Shown piece after piece: positions 1 to 10,112 of a stretch of 64,000 nt of DNA. The DNA is from Leptobrachium leishanense. Taxonomy: Eukaryota > Chordata > Amphibia > Anura > Megophryidae. Positions within the stretch are counted from its first letter, which is position 1. Each line of letters begins with the position of its first letter. A program made the position numbers and the translations under genes. The stretch covers positions 408,772,959 through 408,836,958 of the forward strand of contig CM019063.1 of assembly GCA_009667805.1 (NCBI GenBank), read 5' to 3'. The notes beneath the pieces were generated by a model, which saw only the letters and a list, made by a program, of their open reading frames with translations, did no database searches and had not been told where the DNA came from.

Positions 1-740
1 AGATTTCCGACGTTTCGGCTCACTAACAAGCCTTAATCATGGATAAAAGCAACATAACATACACATACTTTTATAAGGAAAATGGAAAGACCACTCACCA
101 ACCGTGTATCGCGTCGCCTCCGACCACGCCAACCCGTTGACGGAAATGACGTATCGTTGTGGGCCATGCGCGTTCATGCTAACTAGGTTGTTTCCTGCCC
201 GTACCACGCGAGTTCGGTAGTCATAACAACCTAATGCAAATACGGTTACTAGGACGAGGCGCTCAATGGAGGACAGATCAAATGGATAGGCATATGCAAA
301 AGCATTCATATCTATGGACTAAAATCAAAATTATACATTTAAAGCATGTATATATAATACATATCGAGGACATGCTGCAAAAAACGCTTGTTACGTGTGT
401 GTGATATGCAGAAGCATAAGATGATTGAAACAATATAAAGAACTATGTGTGTCTGACAATTGAATATAATCAATGTAAGGTGTGTATAATATGACTGATG
501 TACAAGATCATGAGTGTGTGAAAGACAATGAATGCCAAATGTAATGAAAAAGAGAATGTGCAAATGGTGAAACTATAAAAAATACGAAAAACAACATATG
601 AAAAATGATAAAAGAAAAGTAATAAATGCTAGAGTGAAAACAACACTAAGAATGAAAAATGGGAAATGAGTTGAGATGTGTGGTGTGATGTATAATGTAT
701 TTCGTAGTGGGGAAATGTAGTGATGTGTGTATGATTATAA
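1..740 (-). mobile_element. Penelope-like element, terminal (pLTR-like) region
   Basis: AT-rich sequence without a credible gene. Read on the minus strand it continues the Penelope-like element whose GIY-YIG coding end lies at 2930-3303, once the LTR at 741-1787 and the hAT at 1806-2862 are mentally removed. The inner part is T-rich; 100-270 is CpG-rich; a TATAAAA-like string (minus strand, about 72-78) sits shortly before the hammerhead-like motif at 5-41. This order (coding end, T-rich UTR, CpG-rich block, ribozyme) is what I recall for amphibian PLE terminal repeats. The 90-codon minus-strand frame at 37-309 falls inside and is not convincing as a gene. The element probably runs off the left edge. 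Confidence 0.55.
5..41 (-). ncRNA. Hammerhead-ribozyme-like motif of the Penelope-like element
   Basis: On the minus strand there is TGATTAA, a short stem with GGC and GCC arms closed by a loop, then GAAACGTC. This is the hammerhead core order (CUGANGA, stem II, GAAA, very short stem III, GUC cleavage triplet). The conserved G8 appears changed to T, so catalysis is doubtful. Short-stem-III hammerheads are established components of PLE terminal repeats. The assignment rests on motif order only. Confidence 0.5.
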
Positions 741-1787
741 TGTAGCGCTGTGTTTAAAACCTTACTGTGGCAGTACCTATTTTTGGCCACCGGAGGGAGA
801 CAAGCGCGATAAGAGACACTGAACATTGGGACTACATTTCCCGGCATGCTTTGCGAACAGACACAGGAAGTGGGTGGGACACAGACGCTGTACATCCCGA
901 GCCTCGTGGAGATAGCTGGCAGAGCGCGCCAGGGAGTGCATGAGACAGGACACAGTATTGCAGAGCGGAGCAGAGACTAGGCCGGAGCGCAGGTGGGGCC
1001 TGCCGGGATTCCAGATTGGGTTATCCAGCCTCTCAAGAAGGAGACCCAGTGATCCACAGGCATTACCCAAGCGAGCTGTCAAGGAAGCGGAGGACCCCCG
1101 AGTGAGGAGTACCGCAGGTCCATTGGATGGGAGAGCAGACGGTAGCTGGACCAGCCACTGTCGGAGCAAAGAGAGCCAGACAACGGATCCAGTAGCCTGT
1201 ATCCCAGCAAGGCACCGAGCGGAGGGACGTCCTGGGTCAGAGGAACCTTGGTGATCGAGCAGATGGGTGAGAGGCCTCCAAGGCCGGTTTATAAAGTCAA
1301 GAAAGCACGCTGCTGTTTATTTCTAAAACCCACAGGGCCCCAACTTGACTAGTCGAAGACATCGTTTAAGAGATTCACTGGCCAGTTGAATAGTACCCGG
1401 GTATCATAACACACACATACACTTACAGTCCGGGACTTAACCTGTGCGGGACTCACTCCCTGATATCCCAAAAAGGGGTAAAGATTCGCATATTATTTTG
1501 TTTTCCGCTACGCGTTTCTCGAAATTACGAAGCATTGTATTTTTTCTGTTGGGTCGCGCATTTTTCCGAAATACAAAGCCTCGTATTTCTTTTTCAGCTG
1601 CGCGTTTACCGCGATACGAAATACTGTAAATATATCTACGAACACCGTGTCTCATTATATGCCTTTTACTTTAGTAAACTATATAATTTATAAAATCCAC
1701 AACGGTGCTGGAGTATATTTATTCCCTAGTGCGGGGAGACTGACCCGTGGTTCATTTTCAGCGGCTCCTCCGGGAGTGAGCGCTACA
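741..1787 (+). mobile_element. Solo LTR of the PNMA-gag retroelement family, 4 bp target duplication
   Basis: It begins TGTAGCGCT and ends AGCGCTACA, perfect terminal inverted repeats of TG..CA type. It is flanked by the 4 bp duplication ATAA (737-740 and 1788-1791). It shares start, end and internal blocks (the GGGAGACA stretch, the AGGAAGTGGG stretch, the GTCGAAGA stretch) with the paired LTRs of the element at 28840-33792. No internal coding sequence is present, so this is a solo LTR left by recombination. It interrupts the Penelope-like element. Reading frames inside it (940-1254, 1437-1655, 1647-1883) are incidental. Confidence 0.85.
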
Positions 1788-1805
1788 ATAATAAAATGCA
1801 CGTGT

Positions 1806-2862
1806 CAGGGCCGGATTAACATAGGGGCAGATGGAGCAGCAGCTCCAGGCCCATGCCCCAGAATAGGCCCAGAGAAAAGATAAATTTGTCTGCATTGATA
1901 GGCATTTGGACATCTATATCTCCAGCTTCATAGCAGCTACAGGGTCATGTCAGGTATCACCGGAAAGGCCAGAGCATGACCTTTCCAATGATACCAAACA
2001 TGACCAGGTTTTATGTAACAATAAAAGTAAAATAATAAATATTTCTTTATTTTTTATTTTTCTTTCTAACACAGCAATATTTTTCACTTTTCAATTATAA
2101 AGGGAACAATGATGCTGCAGTAACTCAACATCACATTTCTCATGTCACTAACAAGCGTGGAAGTGATGGTACAATCCATTATTACGAATTGTTACATCAA
2201 GAACCTAAACTGCCGCTCTGCAGCGAAGTGCATGGGGGGGGGGGTTTGGAACCCTGCGCCACTAATCTCTATACCTCGCAAGGTCAACTGAGGTGTCATC
2301 GGACAGGACAGAGTCTGGCCTTTCCATTAATACCAAACATGACCATGTAAAATCTAAGAGAAAAGAAAACAAAAAACTTTTTTTATTTACTTATTTTTGT
2401 TCGAAAACGATGGCATTGTCCATTTGTCACGTATAAAATGAGCAATACCACTGCTATTACTCACCTTCTCATTTCCTACGCTGGGAGCAAGTTCAGTGTT
2501 TTATACATAGTCATATTATTCATAAAACACCATTATCCAAAGCACATGGGAAATATAAATTTTTTGGCTAAAATTTTATATTTTCTCAGAAACATGCAGT
2601 AACAAGTTCCCATTTAATTTTTTTAACAAGAATTACCTATAGAATATATAACCACAGAGGTTTGGGTGGTAAAATATGAAATTATTTTACACGCTGTGAT
2701 GATTGAAATCTGATTGAAAATTTACGCCCTCAGTATCTGTCTGGTTAGAAATACCGGTATCTGCACTGTTAAATAACCTAAAATAGGTTTTCATTTCACT
2801 AAATTCCAAAAAAAGCCCAACATATTCAGCTCCAGGCCCATAGAGATCTTAATCCGGCCCTG
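1806..2862. mobile_element. Non-autonomous hAT transposon, 8 bp target duplication
   Basis: The left end reads CAGGGCCGGATTAA and the right end is its inverted counterpart ending TTAATCCGGCCCTG. Subterminal blocks containing CAGCTCCAGGCCCAT also occur at both ends. The flanks are GCACGTGT (1798-1805) and GCAGGTGT (2863-2870), an 8 bp duplication with one mismatch, diagnostic of hAT. About 1.06 kb with no transposase frame, so it depended on a partner element for movement. It sits inside the Penelope-like element. Confidence 0.8.
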
Positions 2863-2929
2863 GCAGGTGTGCATATATCAATAAGAGTACAAAGAGCATA
2901 AATATGTGATATAAATGTGAATGAGCATG

Positions 2930-3303
2930 TTAACGACTATAAAGAAAGGATGTATACGAAATGTATTCGTTAAGTCCTTGAGGAGCAAGCGTGTTCAAAG
3001 TAGAAATCCAATAAGTCTCTCGCTGTAGGAGTAATTGGGATCGGTCCCCCCCCCTCTGTTTAGAGGTGGGACATGGTCGATGGTGATAAATTTGAGAGTC
3101 GGTAATGAATGTCGTAGTGCCAAAAAGTGCTTGGCCACAGGCTTGTCAGTATGTCCATCACGATAGGCTGTATTGATAGCCGATCTATGACCCCTTATAC
3201 GATCACGCAATGTCAAATCTGTCTTTCCCACGTATGATAAGCCGCACGGGCAGGTGATAAGATAAACCATATATTCAGTTAGACACGAAATCCGATGTCT
3301 AAT
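2930..3303 (-). pseudogene. Penelope-like retroelement ORF, C-terminal GIY-YIG endonuclease fragment
   Basis: The minus-strand translation contains VYLITCPCGLSYVGKT, RIRGHRSAI, PVAKHFL and IDHVPPL in order. This is the signature of the C-terminal GIY-YIG endonuclease of Penelope-like elements (CPCG/YVGKT, the arginine-histidine helix, the AKHF block, the DHVPP block). A single-base frameshift near 3005 breaks the frame; beyond it the adjacent frame continues through a typical PLE ending ([12 protein letters not shown]) to about 2935. The reverse transcriptase that should precede it (higher coordinates) is missing, replaced by the minisatellite from 3426. In life this nuclease nicks target DNA to prime reverse transcription. 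The copy is a 5'-truncated, frameshifted fossil. Confidence 0.85.
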
Positions 3304-3425
3304 AGAGAATCGTTTACCAGAGAGGGATGTGCAAAGTTAGTACCTGGAGCCATATGCCTGCAAGTGACACACCCAAGGCATCAAAAGCAACCCTTCTTCT
3401 GCAGGAAGGAACCTTTATCATACGA

Positions 3426-3849
3426 GTGTCTTACGAGTTGAGAAATCTCAACTTATCCTTCCTGGGTAACCAGAGAAATCTCAATGTATCCTTCCCGGGA
3501 AACCAGAGAAATCTCAATGTATCGTTCTTGTAAAACATGAGAAATCTCAATGTATCCTTCTTGTAAAACCAGAGAAATCTCAATGTATCCTTCCCGGGAA
3601 ACCAGAGAAATCTCAATGTATCCTTCTTGTAAAACATGAGAAATCTCAATGTATCCTTCTTGTAAAAGCAAAAAAATCTCAATGTATCCTTCCTGGAAAA
3701 CCAGAGAAATCTCAACTTATCCTTCCTGGGAAACCAGAGAAATCTCAAAGTATCCTTCCTGGGAAACCAGAGAAATCTCAATGTATCCTTCCCGGGAAAC
3801 CAGAGAAATCTCAATGTATCCTTCTTGTAAAACATGAGAAATCTCAATG
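3426..3849. repeat. Minisatellite of about 33-34 bp units derived from a SINE tail
   Basis: About 12 units of the pattern GAGAAATCTCAATGTATCC followed by TTC plus TTGTAAAAC or CTGGGAAACC variants. One unit matches the 3' tail of the tRNA-derived SINE at 44165-44360, and the same tail is recognisable at 24514-24545. The unit length is not a multiple that favours one protein; frames stay open on both strands only because the repeat lacks stops. Confidence 0.85.
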
Positions 3850-4099
3850 GCAGAATTATCGTATCGACAGAATTAGCGTATCGACAGAAATATCGGATCC
3901 GAAAAACCATTAGTTTACGTCAAAACGAGTAGACACTTTGAAACGAGGAGAACAAATGTTCTGAAAAACACGAAAATTTCCGAAATCACGAAAAAAAAGT
4001 CGATACCAAAAACGAACCGAACCGAAACGGAAATCGGCCAAAACGAGTCAAAACGAAAATTTACAAAATTCGAACCGAAAAAGATCGGTGCACAAGTCT
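3850..4099. mobile_element. Decayed TAGACATGTGCA-type hAT end
   Basis: Low-complexity stretch rich in AAACGAA-type words, ending GGTGCACAAGTCTAG. This resembles the terminal inverted repeat of the hAT at 52303-53388 (TGCACATGTCTA). The other end is not visible, probably lost in the neighbouring minisatellite. Confidence 0.4.
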
Positions 4100-5249
4100 A
4101 GAAGGTGTGGACATTTTGGTGTGGTAGCGAGGTTTAGTGCTGTAAGGATCCCCAGACCGCTCCTGAGTGAAGGAGTTGAGATAAACGCATGTGAGGCAAG
4201 TGGCAGTTGGAACAGATTTATTTCAGGTGGGGAGGGGTAGCATAACTCCTTAGCATCAGAACGTGTTAATAACGGATGCTCTGATGGTCATTTTAAAAAA
4301 TCCTTTCTTAGTGAGCACCTAGAAGCCGAGAGGAACATAAGGGCCGAATTTCAAGTTTGTAGGCTGTACGGTTCTGGAGATATCGTGATGTTGCACAAGT
4401 GGCATTTCGCTTTTATATTTATAGATGTCCCAATAGTTGGCATAGGGGATGGAGCGCCTGGATACTAAAGTGGCTCCTATCAGGTCGAGGGGGGTGAGTT
4501 CTGGAAAAGTAACAGACTACCCGAAGATTGCTCTCCAGGGTGCATTCGTAGGCAAAGAGGCTTGCAGAAGGGTATAAATGTCGGAGGTCGAGGGAGGAGA
4601 CAGGGAGCGAACAAGTATTTGTGTATCTAAAGAATTAGCCAGGTCAGTCAGGGACATGGTACGTAACTAGGTGAGAAGAAACTGTTTGAGTTGTAAATAA
4701 TAAACTGGGTGCATACTCAGAGGAGCAATACATTCCCTAAGAGCCATAAAGGAGTAGGGTAATCCAGACACTCCACCTATGTAATGGCGTAGGTGTCGAA
4801 AGCTCCAATGAGCTAGAGTGCGGAAAATGTCGGCTGGGGAGGCGTGCTGGAAATTCGGATTGTGGAGGATGGGGGACCAAAGTGATGTCTGCCAGAACAG
4901 CTGGAGGAATTTACGGATTTTAATCCAGGCCAGTTTCATGGTAGACAGTAAAGGGTTACCTCGTAGAAGAGGGGGAACAGCAGGAGAGTGTTTGTGGAGG
5001 TAGGCTAGCAGGGAGGACGAGGGGAGCAACACCTGTTCTACTTCCAGGTCAATGAAATGTGAAATATCTCGCAGCCAGTCAGAAACATAACGGTACAGTG
5101 CTGCCAAATTGTAATCTATTATATTTGGGAAGGTAATACCCCCACCCATGAGAGTGGTTGTTGGAGACCAGGAAGCGATACGCGAGCTCATCGATCCTGC
5201 CAAATAAACTATGCGTACAGTTTATGAAATACATGCAGGTCAGTGGGTT
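4100..5249 (-). pseudogene. L1-type LINE ORF2, C-terminal fragment
   Basis: The minus-strand frame at 4667-5203 contains GGGITFPNIIDYNLAALYRYVSDWL-like sequence, the block that follows the reverse transcriptase in L1 ORF2 (lists of leucine/tyrosine around NYNLAA), then W/F-rich segments. The same arrangement is seen in the second L1 at 56424-57379. Nothing identifiable as the terminal cysteine-histidine motif was read in the damaged part below 4660. The fragment is cut on its upstream side by the endogenous retrovirus at 5254-7595 and resumes at 7600. Confidence 0.65.
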
Positions 5250-5273
5250 GCAGTGTTACCGGAATCCACCTGG

Positions 5274-5700
5274 CGCGTGTCATCCTCTACCCCCGCGGCC
5301 TCCCCATCCCACCACTACCAGCCGGGGCCGAGGGCGCAGGCGAAGAACTAGCAGCAGCATGCCCCCTCATCCCCGCCTGCACAACCGCGGCATCCAAAGC
5401 CTGCCGGGCCGCCCCGTAGCAGGACGGGTAAGGCGGCGGCAGAGAGTCAGACTCCTCAGGGTGTCCTACCAACACCGGTCTACTTTCCTCCTCTGATTTT
5501 GTGTCAGCTGGGGACACCCTTTTCTTATTTTGCCCTGCTAACATTACAAAATGGCTTTTATCTCTTATACAGTACCTCCAGATATCTATATATGGGTACT
5601 GGTCTGGGTGACCATATCTCCCGGTGATCTGGGAGTGCATCTTCTGTATTAACACTGTTCTGGCCACTCTGGGACTAATATTGGCCAGACTATGGTGCAC
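5274..5700 (-). pseudogene. Retroviral gag, matrix and late-domain fragment
   Basis: The minus-strand frame shows a matrix-like segment with GHPDQYPYIDIW near residues 31-42 of the open frame, then a proline-rich segment with PPPYP, the late domain that recruits ESCRT ligases for budding. It ends at a stop near 5284, just before the residual LTR end. Upstream, the expected matrix start is interrupted by stop codons around 5720-5750, so no intact start exists. Capsid and nucleocapsid are deleted. The combination of HPDQ-type matrix, PPPY motif and proline-tRNA priming fits gammaretrovirus-like viruses. Confidence 0.7.
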
Positions 5701-5749
5701 AAAAGTTGCAACTTTTCTTTACTCAATTCAACACCATACTGGTGCGTCT

Positions 5750-6905
5750 CGTACAGTGCCTTAAAATTATGCACCATGTACTCTAAGGGTTTTCACCATC
5801 CTTCGCCTTCTTGGGTTTTGATGAGTCGTTACCAGTATTTACTCTTTTTAACAGTAACTTCTTCACAATGTAAACAACACTTTTAACAGAACCAATTTAA
5901 ATTGACAGTCTGGTATTTCAATCAACAGTTCAATCGTGACGTATTCGCTTCCTCTTTAGGTAGCCAACTGCAGCCGCCTGAGCTGGAAATGTACTGCCAG
6001 AGTCCACTCTCAGATTTGGTTCCTTGCCAAGCAAGTAGGCGCACGTTCACTTACAGCACTCTCAGCAGTCACAGCATGTTCTATACCAGATACATGCAGC
6101 AGCACATCTACTCTTCCTATTGACCCAGGGCTCTCAGACCAGTCAAGCACCTTATACCCTTCCAGTTGCCCCAGGGTTCTCAGCCCAGTCAAGCACCTGA
6201 TCTCTCTCTCTTTTCTGCACCTAGCTATGTGTATCCCGTTACTAGCAACATGTCAGCCCAGTCAAGCACCCTTAATCTGCAGCTACCAATGGCCCGGGAG
6301 CCCTAAGCTTCTCATGATGGCCCCTTTTTCAACTGAGATACACAATAGCACTGACACAGGGCTCTCAGCCCAGTCACAGAAATCCCTCCTCCTTCCCGTT
6401 GCCCACGTGCAGCAGTTCTCTAACTCACAATATCAACAGTGCACCATGTGGCAATCCAATACAAACCAATACCTCAATTCAATTACAACCAAAACCAAAT
6501 TGATATCCAGCCCGCCGGGTCCAGACACGCACTAACCAGTAGTCATTGAGATGCAACTCCCTGGCTCCCGTGCTTTCGGCGGCGGGTCCTGTATACCAAT
6601 GAGACCGTGTACGGGGGTCCCCTTACCCAACTATGGCCGGGCGTCTTACTCTAAACCAGTTTCCAAAACAATACGGTACCTTACCAATCGCTGCGCTGAA
6701 CGCTGTTTCCTCGGACTCGGTGGCGTCTCAGTTTCCAGGGTCGGGGTCCATTTGGGACGAGTCGAGGTCCACGTTACGGGAAATCTCGCTTGGCGCCTTG
6801 CAGATGTCAGCTCACCTTTAACGGACGCCCAACCTTCAGGATCACTCGCACCTGCAGTCAACCGCTACGGTGTCAAGCAGCCTTTGCCGAACCAGAAGCG
6901 GTTGG
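5750..6905 (-). other. Retroviral leader with imperfect repeats
   Basis: Region between the primer site and gag. It contains four to five imperfect repeats of a block containing CTCAGCCCAGTCAAGCACC (6124-6390). No credible coding frame. Repeats of this kind in a leader can belong to RNA packaging structures, but nothing here proves that. Confidence 0.4.
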
Positions 6906-6923
6906 ATCCCAGACGAGCCCCCA
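6906..6923 (-). promoter_or_regulatory. Primer binding site for proline tRNA
   Basis: On the minus strand this reads TGGGGGCTCGTCTGGGAT, the well-known complement of the 3' end of tRNA-Pro, four bases inside the LTR edge. It fixes orientation and the LTR boundary. Confidence 0.9.
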
Positions 6924-6927
6924 AAAA

Positions 6928-7595
6928 TGTTACCGGAATCCACCTGGCTCACTCGGGAGAAGACCGGGCCGGCGTGGACAATGACTGACTGGACACGAGT
7001 CTCTTCAGGAAAGGCAAACTTTATTGTGACGTCACAGATACTCAGACAGGATTGAATCGCAAAGACTGAGCCACGATTACATTCAAACACAACATTTTAT
7101 ACCTTGAATAGATAATCAGGTACATCCAAATTAGCCCACCCCATGGTGACACTATCCCACCCCATGTGGGTCTGTACCTTCCCCTTTCAGAATACAAAGA
7201 CATTCCACAAATTGGCAGTAAATTGGCAGCTTTCACAGTATTTTGACAACTGGATAATTTAACACTCTCCCAGATCCTGCTTGTGCCTAACTCCCTGGAA
7301 CTTGTTTATTGTCTACTACTGATAAGGCCCAGCTGGCTTCACATCCATCATTGTTCTGGCCCCTAGCTCTCTGACCTTGATGTAACTAATTTCCATCCTG
7401 TCACTTCTGCCACCGTCTGCCCAGATCTCGTTAATTTAATTGCTCTGCCTGTTAGTTTAAGAATTCCAAAGATTCTATGCAAACTCGACCTAATTCAGCT
7501 AATATCTTCTATGTACATTTACGTGAACCAAGGTCCTGATCAAGATGGCCACCTGGAACATCATGGCGGTCTATTTCTGGCCTGATTCCCTTACA
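6928..7595 (-). mobile_element. 5' LTR of the endogenous retrovirus
   Basis: 668 bp, minus strand, beginning TGTAAGGGAATC and ending GATTCCGGTAACA. A TATAAAA box lies at 7095-7101 and an AATAAA polyadenylation signal at 7020-7025 (both minus strand), giving a plausible U3-R-U5 layout. The primer site follows directly. Confidence 0.85.
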
Positions 7596-7599
7596 GCAG

Positions 7600-7800
7600 C
7601 AGTATGGGTAGTACTTGTAGGGGATAAAGAAATTTAGGGAATAAGGTCAATTTAATGAGGGACGCCCGGCCTGGGTTAGAAAGTGGGAGGGAACCCCCAG
7701 CTGCCAGTAATAACCTAGTTTGAGCTAAAAGGGATCAATGTTAAGTCGATATAGTTGAGAGAGATCAACTGGTAAAATAATCCCCAGGTATTTAATATAG
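7600..7800 (-). pseudogene. L1 ORF2 fragment upstream of the retrovirus insertion
   Basis: The minus-strand translation contains KYLGIILPVDLSQLY and a following LNIDPF block, the segment of L1 ORF2 just after the reverse transcriptase fingers and palm. It continues into 4100-5249 after removal of the retrovirus with its GCAG duplication. The upstream side is replaced by the minisatellite from 7801. Confidence 0.6.
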
Positions 7801-8970
7801 GGAAACAGAGCTTGAGGCCCGACCCAAGACATGGGGGATACAGGGTTTGAGGCCTAACCTGACACCTAGGGGGAAACACAGCTTGAGGCCCGACCTGACT
7901 CGACACACGGGGGGAAACAGGGCTTGAGGCCCGACCCAACATGCGTGGAGAAACCAGGCTTGAGGCCCGACCATGCAGAAGGAAACAGGGCTTGAGGCCT
8001 GACCTTAAACTCTGGGGGAAACAGGGCTTGAGGCCTGACCTTAAACTCTGGGGGAAACAGGGCTTGAGGTCTGACCCAACATGCAGGGAGAAACAGGGCT
8101 TGAGGCCTGACCCGACACGCAGGGGGAAACAGGGCTTGAGGCCCGACCTGACACTCGGGGGAGGGGCTTGAGGCCAAACCACGTGGAGGGAATCAGGACT
8201 TGAGGCACGACCCAAAACACAGGGGGAAACTGGGCTTGAGGCCTGACCACACAGAGGGAAATGGGGCTTGTTGCCTGACCGTACATGCGGGGAGAAACAG
8301 GGCTTGAGGCCTGACCCAAGACGTGAGGGGAAAACAAGGCTTGAGGCCCGACCCAACAAGCGTGGGTGGGGAAACAGGGCTTGAGGCCTGACCTGACACA
8401 TGGGTTGTCAGGGCTTGAGGCCCGACCTGACACGACACGCGTGGATAAACTGGGCTTGAGTCCCGACCACTTGGAGAGAAACAGGACTTGAGGCCCGACC
8501 CGCTAAGAGGAGGGAAACAGGGCTTGAGGCCTGACCTGAGATGCTGGGGAAAACAGGGCTTGAGGCCTGGCCAACACGCGGGGAAGCCGGGCTTGAGGCC
8601 TGACCCAAAACGCTAGGGGATACAGGGCTTGAGGCCTGACCAGAGATGCGGGAGGAAACCGAGCTTGAGGCCCAACCCAACACGCAGGGGGAAACAGGGC
8701 TTGATCCCCTACCCGAGATGCGAGGAGAAACAAGGCTTGAGGCCTGACCCGACACATTGGGGGGGACATGGGTTGAGGCCCACCCTGACACGCAGGGGTA
8801 ACAGGGCTTGAGGCTAGACCTGACACGAGGGAAACAGGGCTTGGGGCCCGGTTTGAGGTGTGGGGGAAACAGGGCTTGAGGCCTGACCGATACCCGGGGA
8901 AAACAGGGCTTGAGGCCCGACCACACTGAGGGAAACAGGGCTTGAGCCCCGACCCGACACCAGAGGGAAA
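7801..8970. repeat. GC-rich minisatellite, about 35-40 bp unit, about 30 copies
   Basis: Tandem units of the form GGGAAACAGGGCTTGAGGC followed by a CTGACC/CCGACC core and a variable ACACGC-like stretch. Units vary by substitution and by a few bases in length. Several reading frames remain open across it on both strands only because the unit lacks stops; none is a gene. It lies inside the L1 between endonuclease and reverse transcriptase remnants. Confidence 0.9.
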
Positions 8971-9069
8971 CACTTGTCTATCTTATACGGAATGCTGATG
9001 TACCAAAACAGGAAGTAAAGGGTTTTATTTCTTTTCTACAAGGAAAATCTGCATGTAACACAAGTATTA

Positions 9070-10112
9070 CTGACATAGTTAGGCTTTAGGTTTAGTGAGT
9101 GAGGTTTAAGATTAGGAAGTTAGACTTAAAGAACTAGAGTTGGGTTTAGGCATAGGGAGTTAGGCTTAGTGAACTAGAGTTAGGCTTAGGTTTAGGGAGT
9201 AAGGCTTAGGAAATTAGACTTTAGGTTTAGGGAGTAAGGTTTAGGTTTAGAGAGTTAGTTTTAGGGAGTTAGGCTTAGGAAGTTAGGCTTAGGTTTAGGG
9301 AGTTAGTTTTAGGGAGTTAGGTTTAGGAAGTTAGTCTTAGGTTTAGGGAGTTAGGCTTAGGTTTATGGAACTGGAGTTAAGTTTAGGCTTAGGGATTTAG
9401 GCTTAGGGAACTAGAGTTAGGTTTAGGGAGTTAGGTTTAGGGGACTAGAGTTAGGCTCAGGTTTACGGAGTTAAGCTTAGGGAGTAAGGCTTAGGGAACT
9501 AGAGTTAGGTTTTGTCATTAGGGAGTTAGGTTTAATGAGTTAGGCTTAGTGAATTAGGCTTTGGGAGTCAGGCATAGTGAGTAAGGTTTAGGGAGTTAGG
9601 CTTAGTGAATTAGGTTTAGGGAGTTAGGCTAATGGGAATTAGTGTTAGGTTTAGGCTTAGGGAATTAGAGTTAGGGTTAGGTTTATGGCTTAGGGAGTTA
9701 GTGTTAGGGGGTTAGGTATTTAGGTTTAGGGAGTTATGGTTAGGGGATTAGGGTTAGGCTTAGGGCATTAGGGTTAGGGGGTTGAGTTAGGGTTAGGGAG
9801 TTAGTGTTAGGGGTTAGGTATTTAGGTTTAGGGGATTAGGGTTAGGCTTAGGGCATTAGGGTTAGGGGGTTGAGTTAGGGTTAGGGAGTTAGGGTTAAGG
9901 AGTTAGGGTGTTAGGCTTAGGGTTTTAGGGGGTTATGGTTGGTTTAGGGTTAGGGAGTTAGTTTAGGGGTTAGGGAATTAGGTTTATGGAGTTAAAGTTA
10001 GGGGGTTAGAGTCAGGGTTAGATGTTAGGGACTTAGGGTGTTAGGCTTTGGGGGTTAGGGTTAGGCTTAGGGAGTTAGGCTTAGGGAGTAAGGTTAGGGT
10101 TAGAGGGTTAGG
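9070..10112. repeat. Degenerate telomere-like (TTAGGG/TTAGGC variant) array
   Basis: About 1 kb of short units dominated by TTAGGG, TTAGGC, TTAGGTTTAGGGAG and GGGAGTTAGG, with the perfect vertebrate TTAGGGTTAGGG present only locally (from about 9660 onward). Strand polarity is uniform: the G-rich strand is the plus strand. It is flanked by L1 endonuclease sequence on the right and by non-telomeric sequence plus the minisatellite on the left, so it is interstitial. The short stretch 8971-9069 between the two arrays shows no feature. Confidence 0.9.

Larger units (their letters stand above)
5254..7595 (-). mobile_element. Class I endogenous retrovirus, internally deleted
   Basis: Minus-strand provirus with one complete LTR (6928-7595), a proline-tRNA primer site, a leader and part of gag. 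The 3' side is reduced to 20 bp identical to the LTR end (5254-5273). The flanks are GCAG at 5250-5253 and GCAG at 7596-7599, an exact 4 bp target duplication, so the outer ends are original and the loss was internal. Protease, polymerase and envelope genes are all absent. It was inserted into the L1 at 4100-11320. Confidence 0.85.

Noticed and set aside
37..309. 90-codon minus-strand frame
   Set aside because: Lies in the CpG-rich part of the Penelope-like terminal region, has no recognisable domain and no splice or start context.
3426..3849. CRISPR-like regular repeats
   Set aside because: Units are contiguous without unique spacers, and the genome is eukaryotic.
7715..8973. Several long overlapping frames with repeated GLKPCF-type words
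   Set aside because: All are translations of the minisatellite, open in several phases at once.
9070..10112. True chromosome end
   Set aside because: Units are degenerate and the array is flanked on both sides by other sequence.
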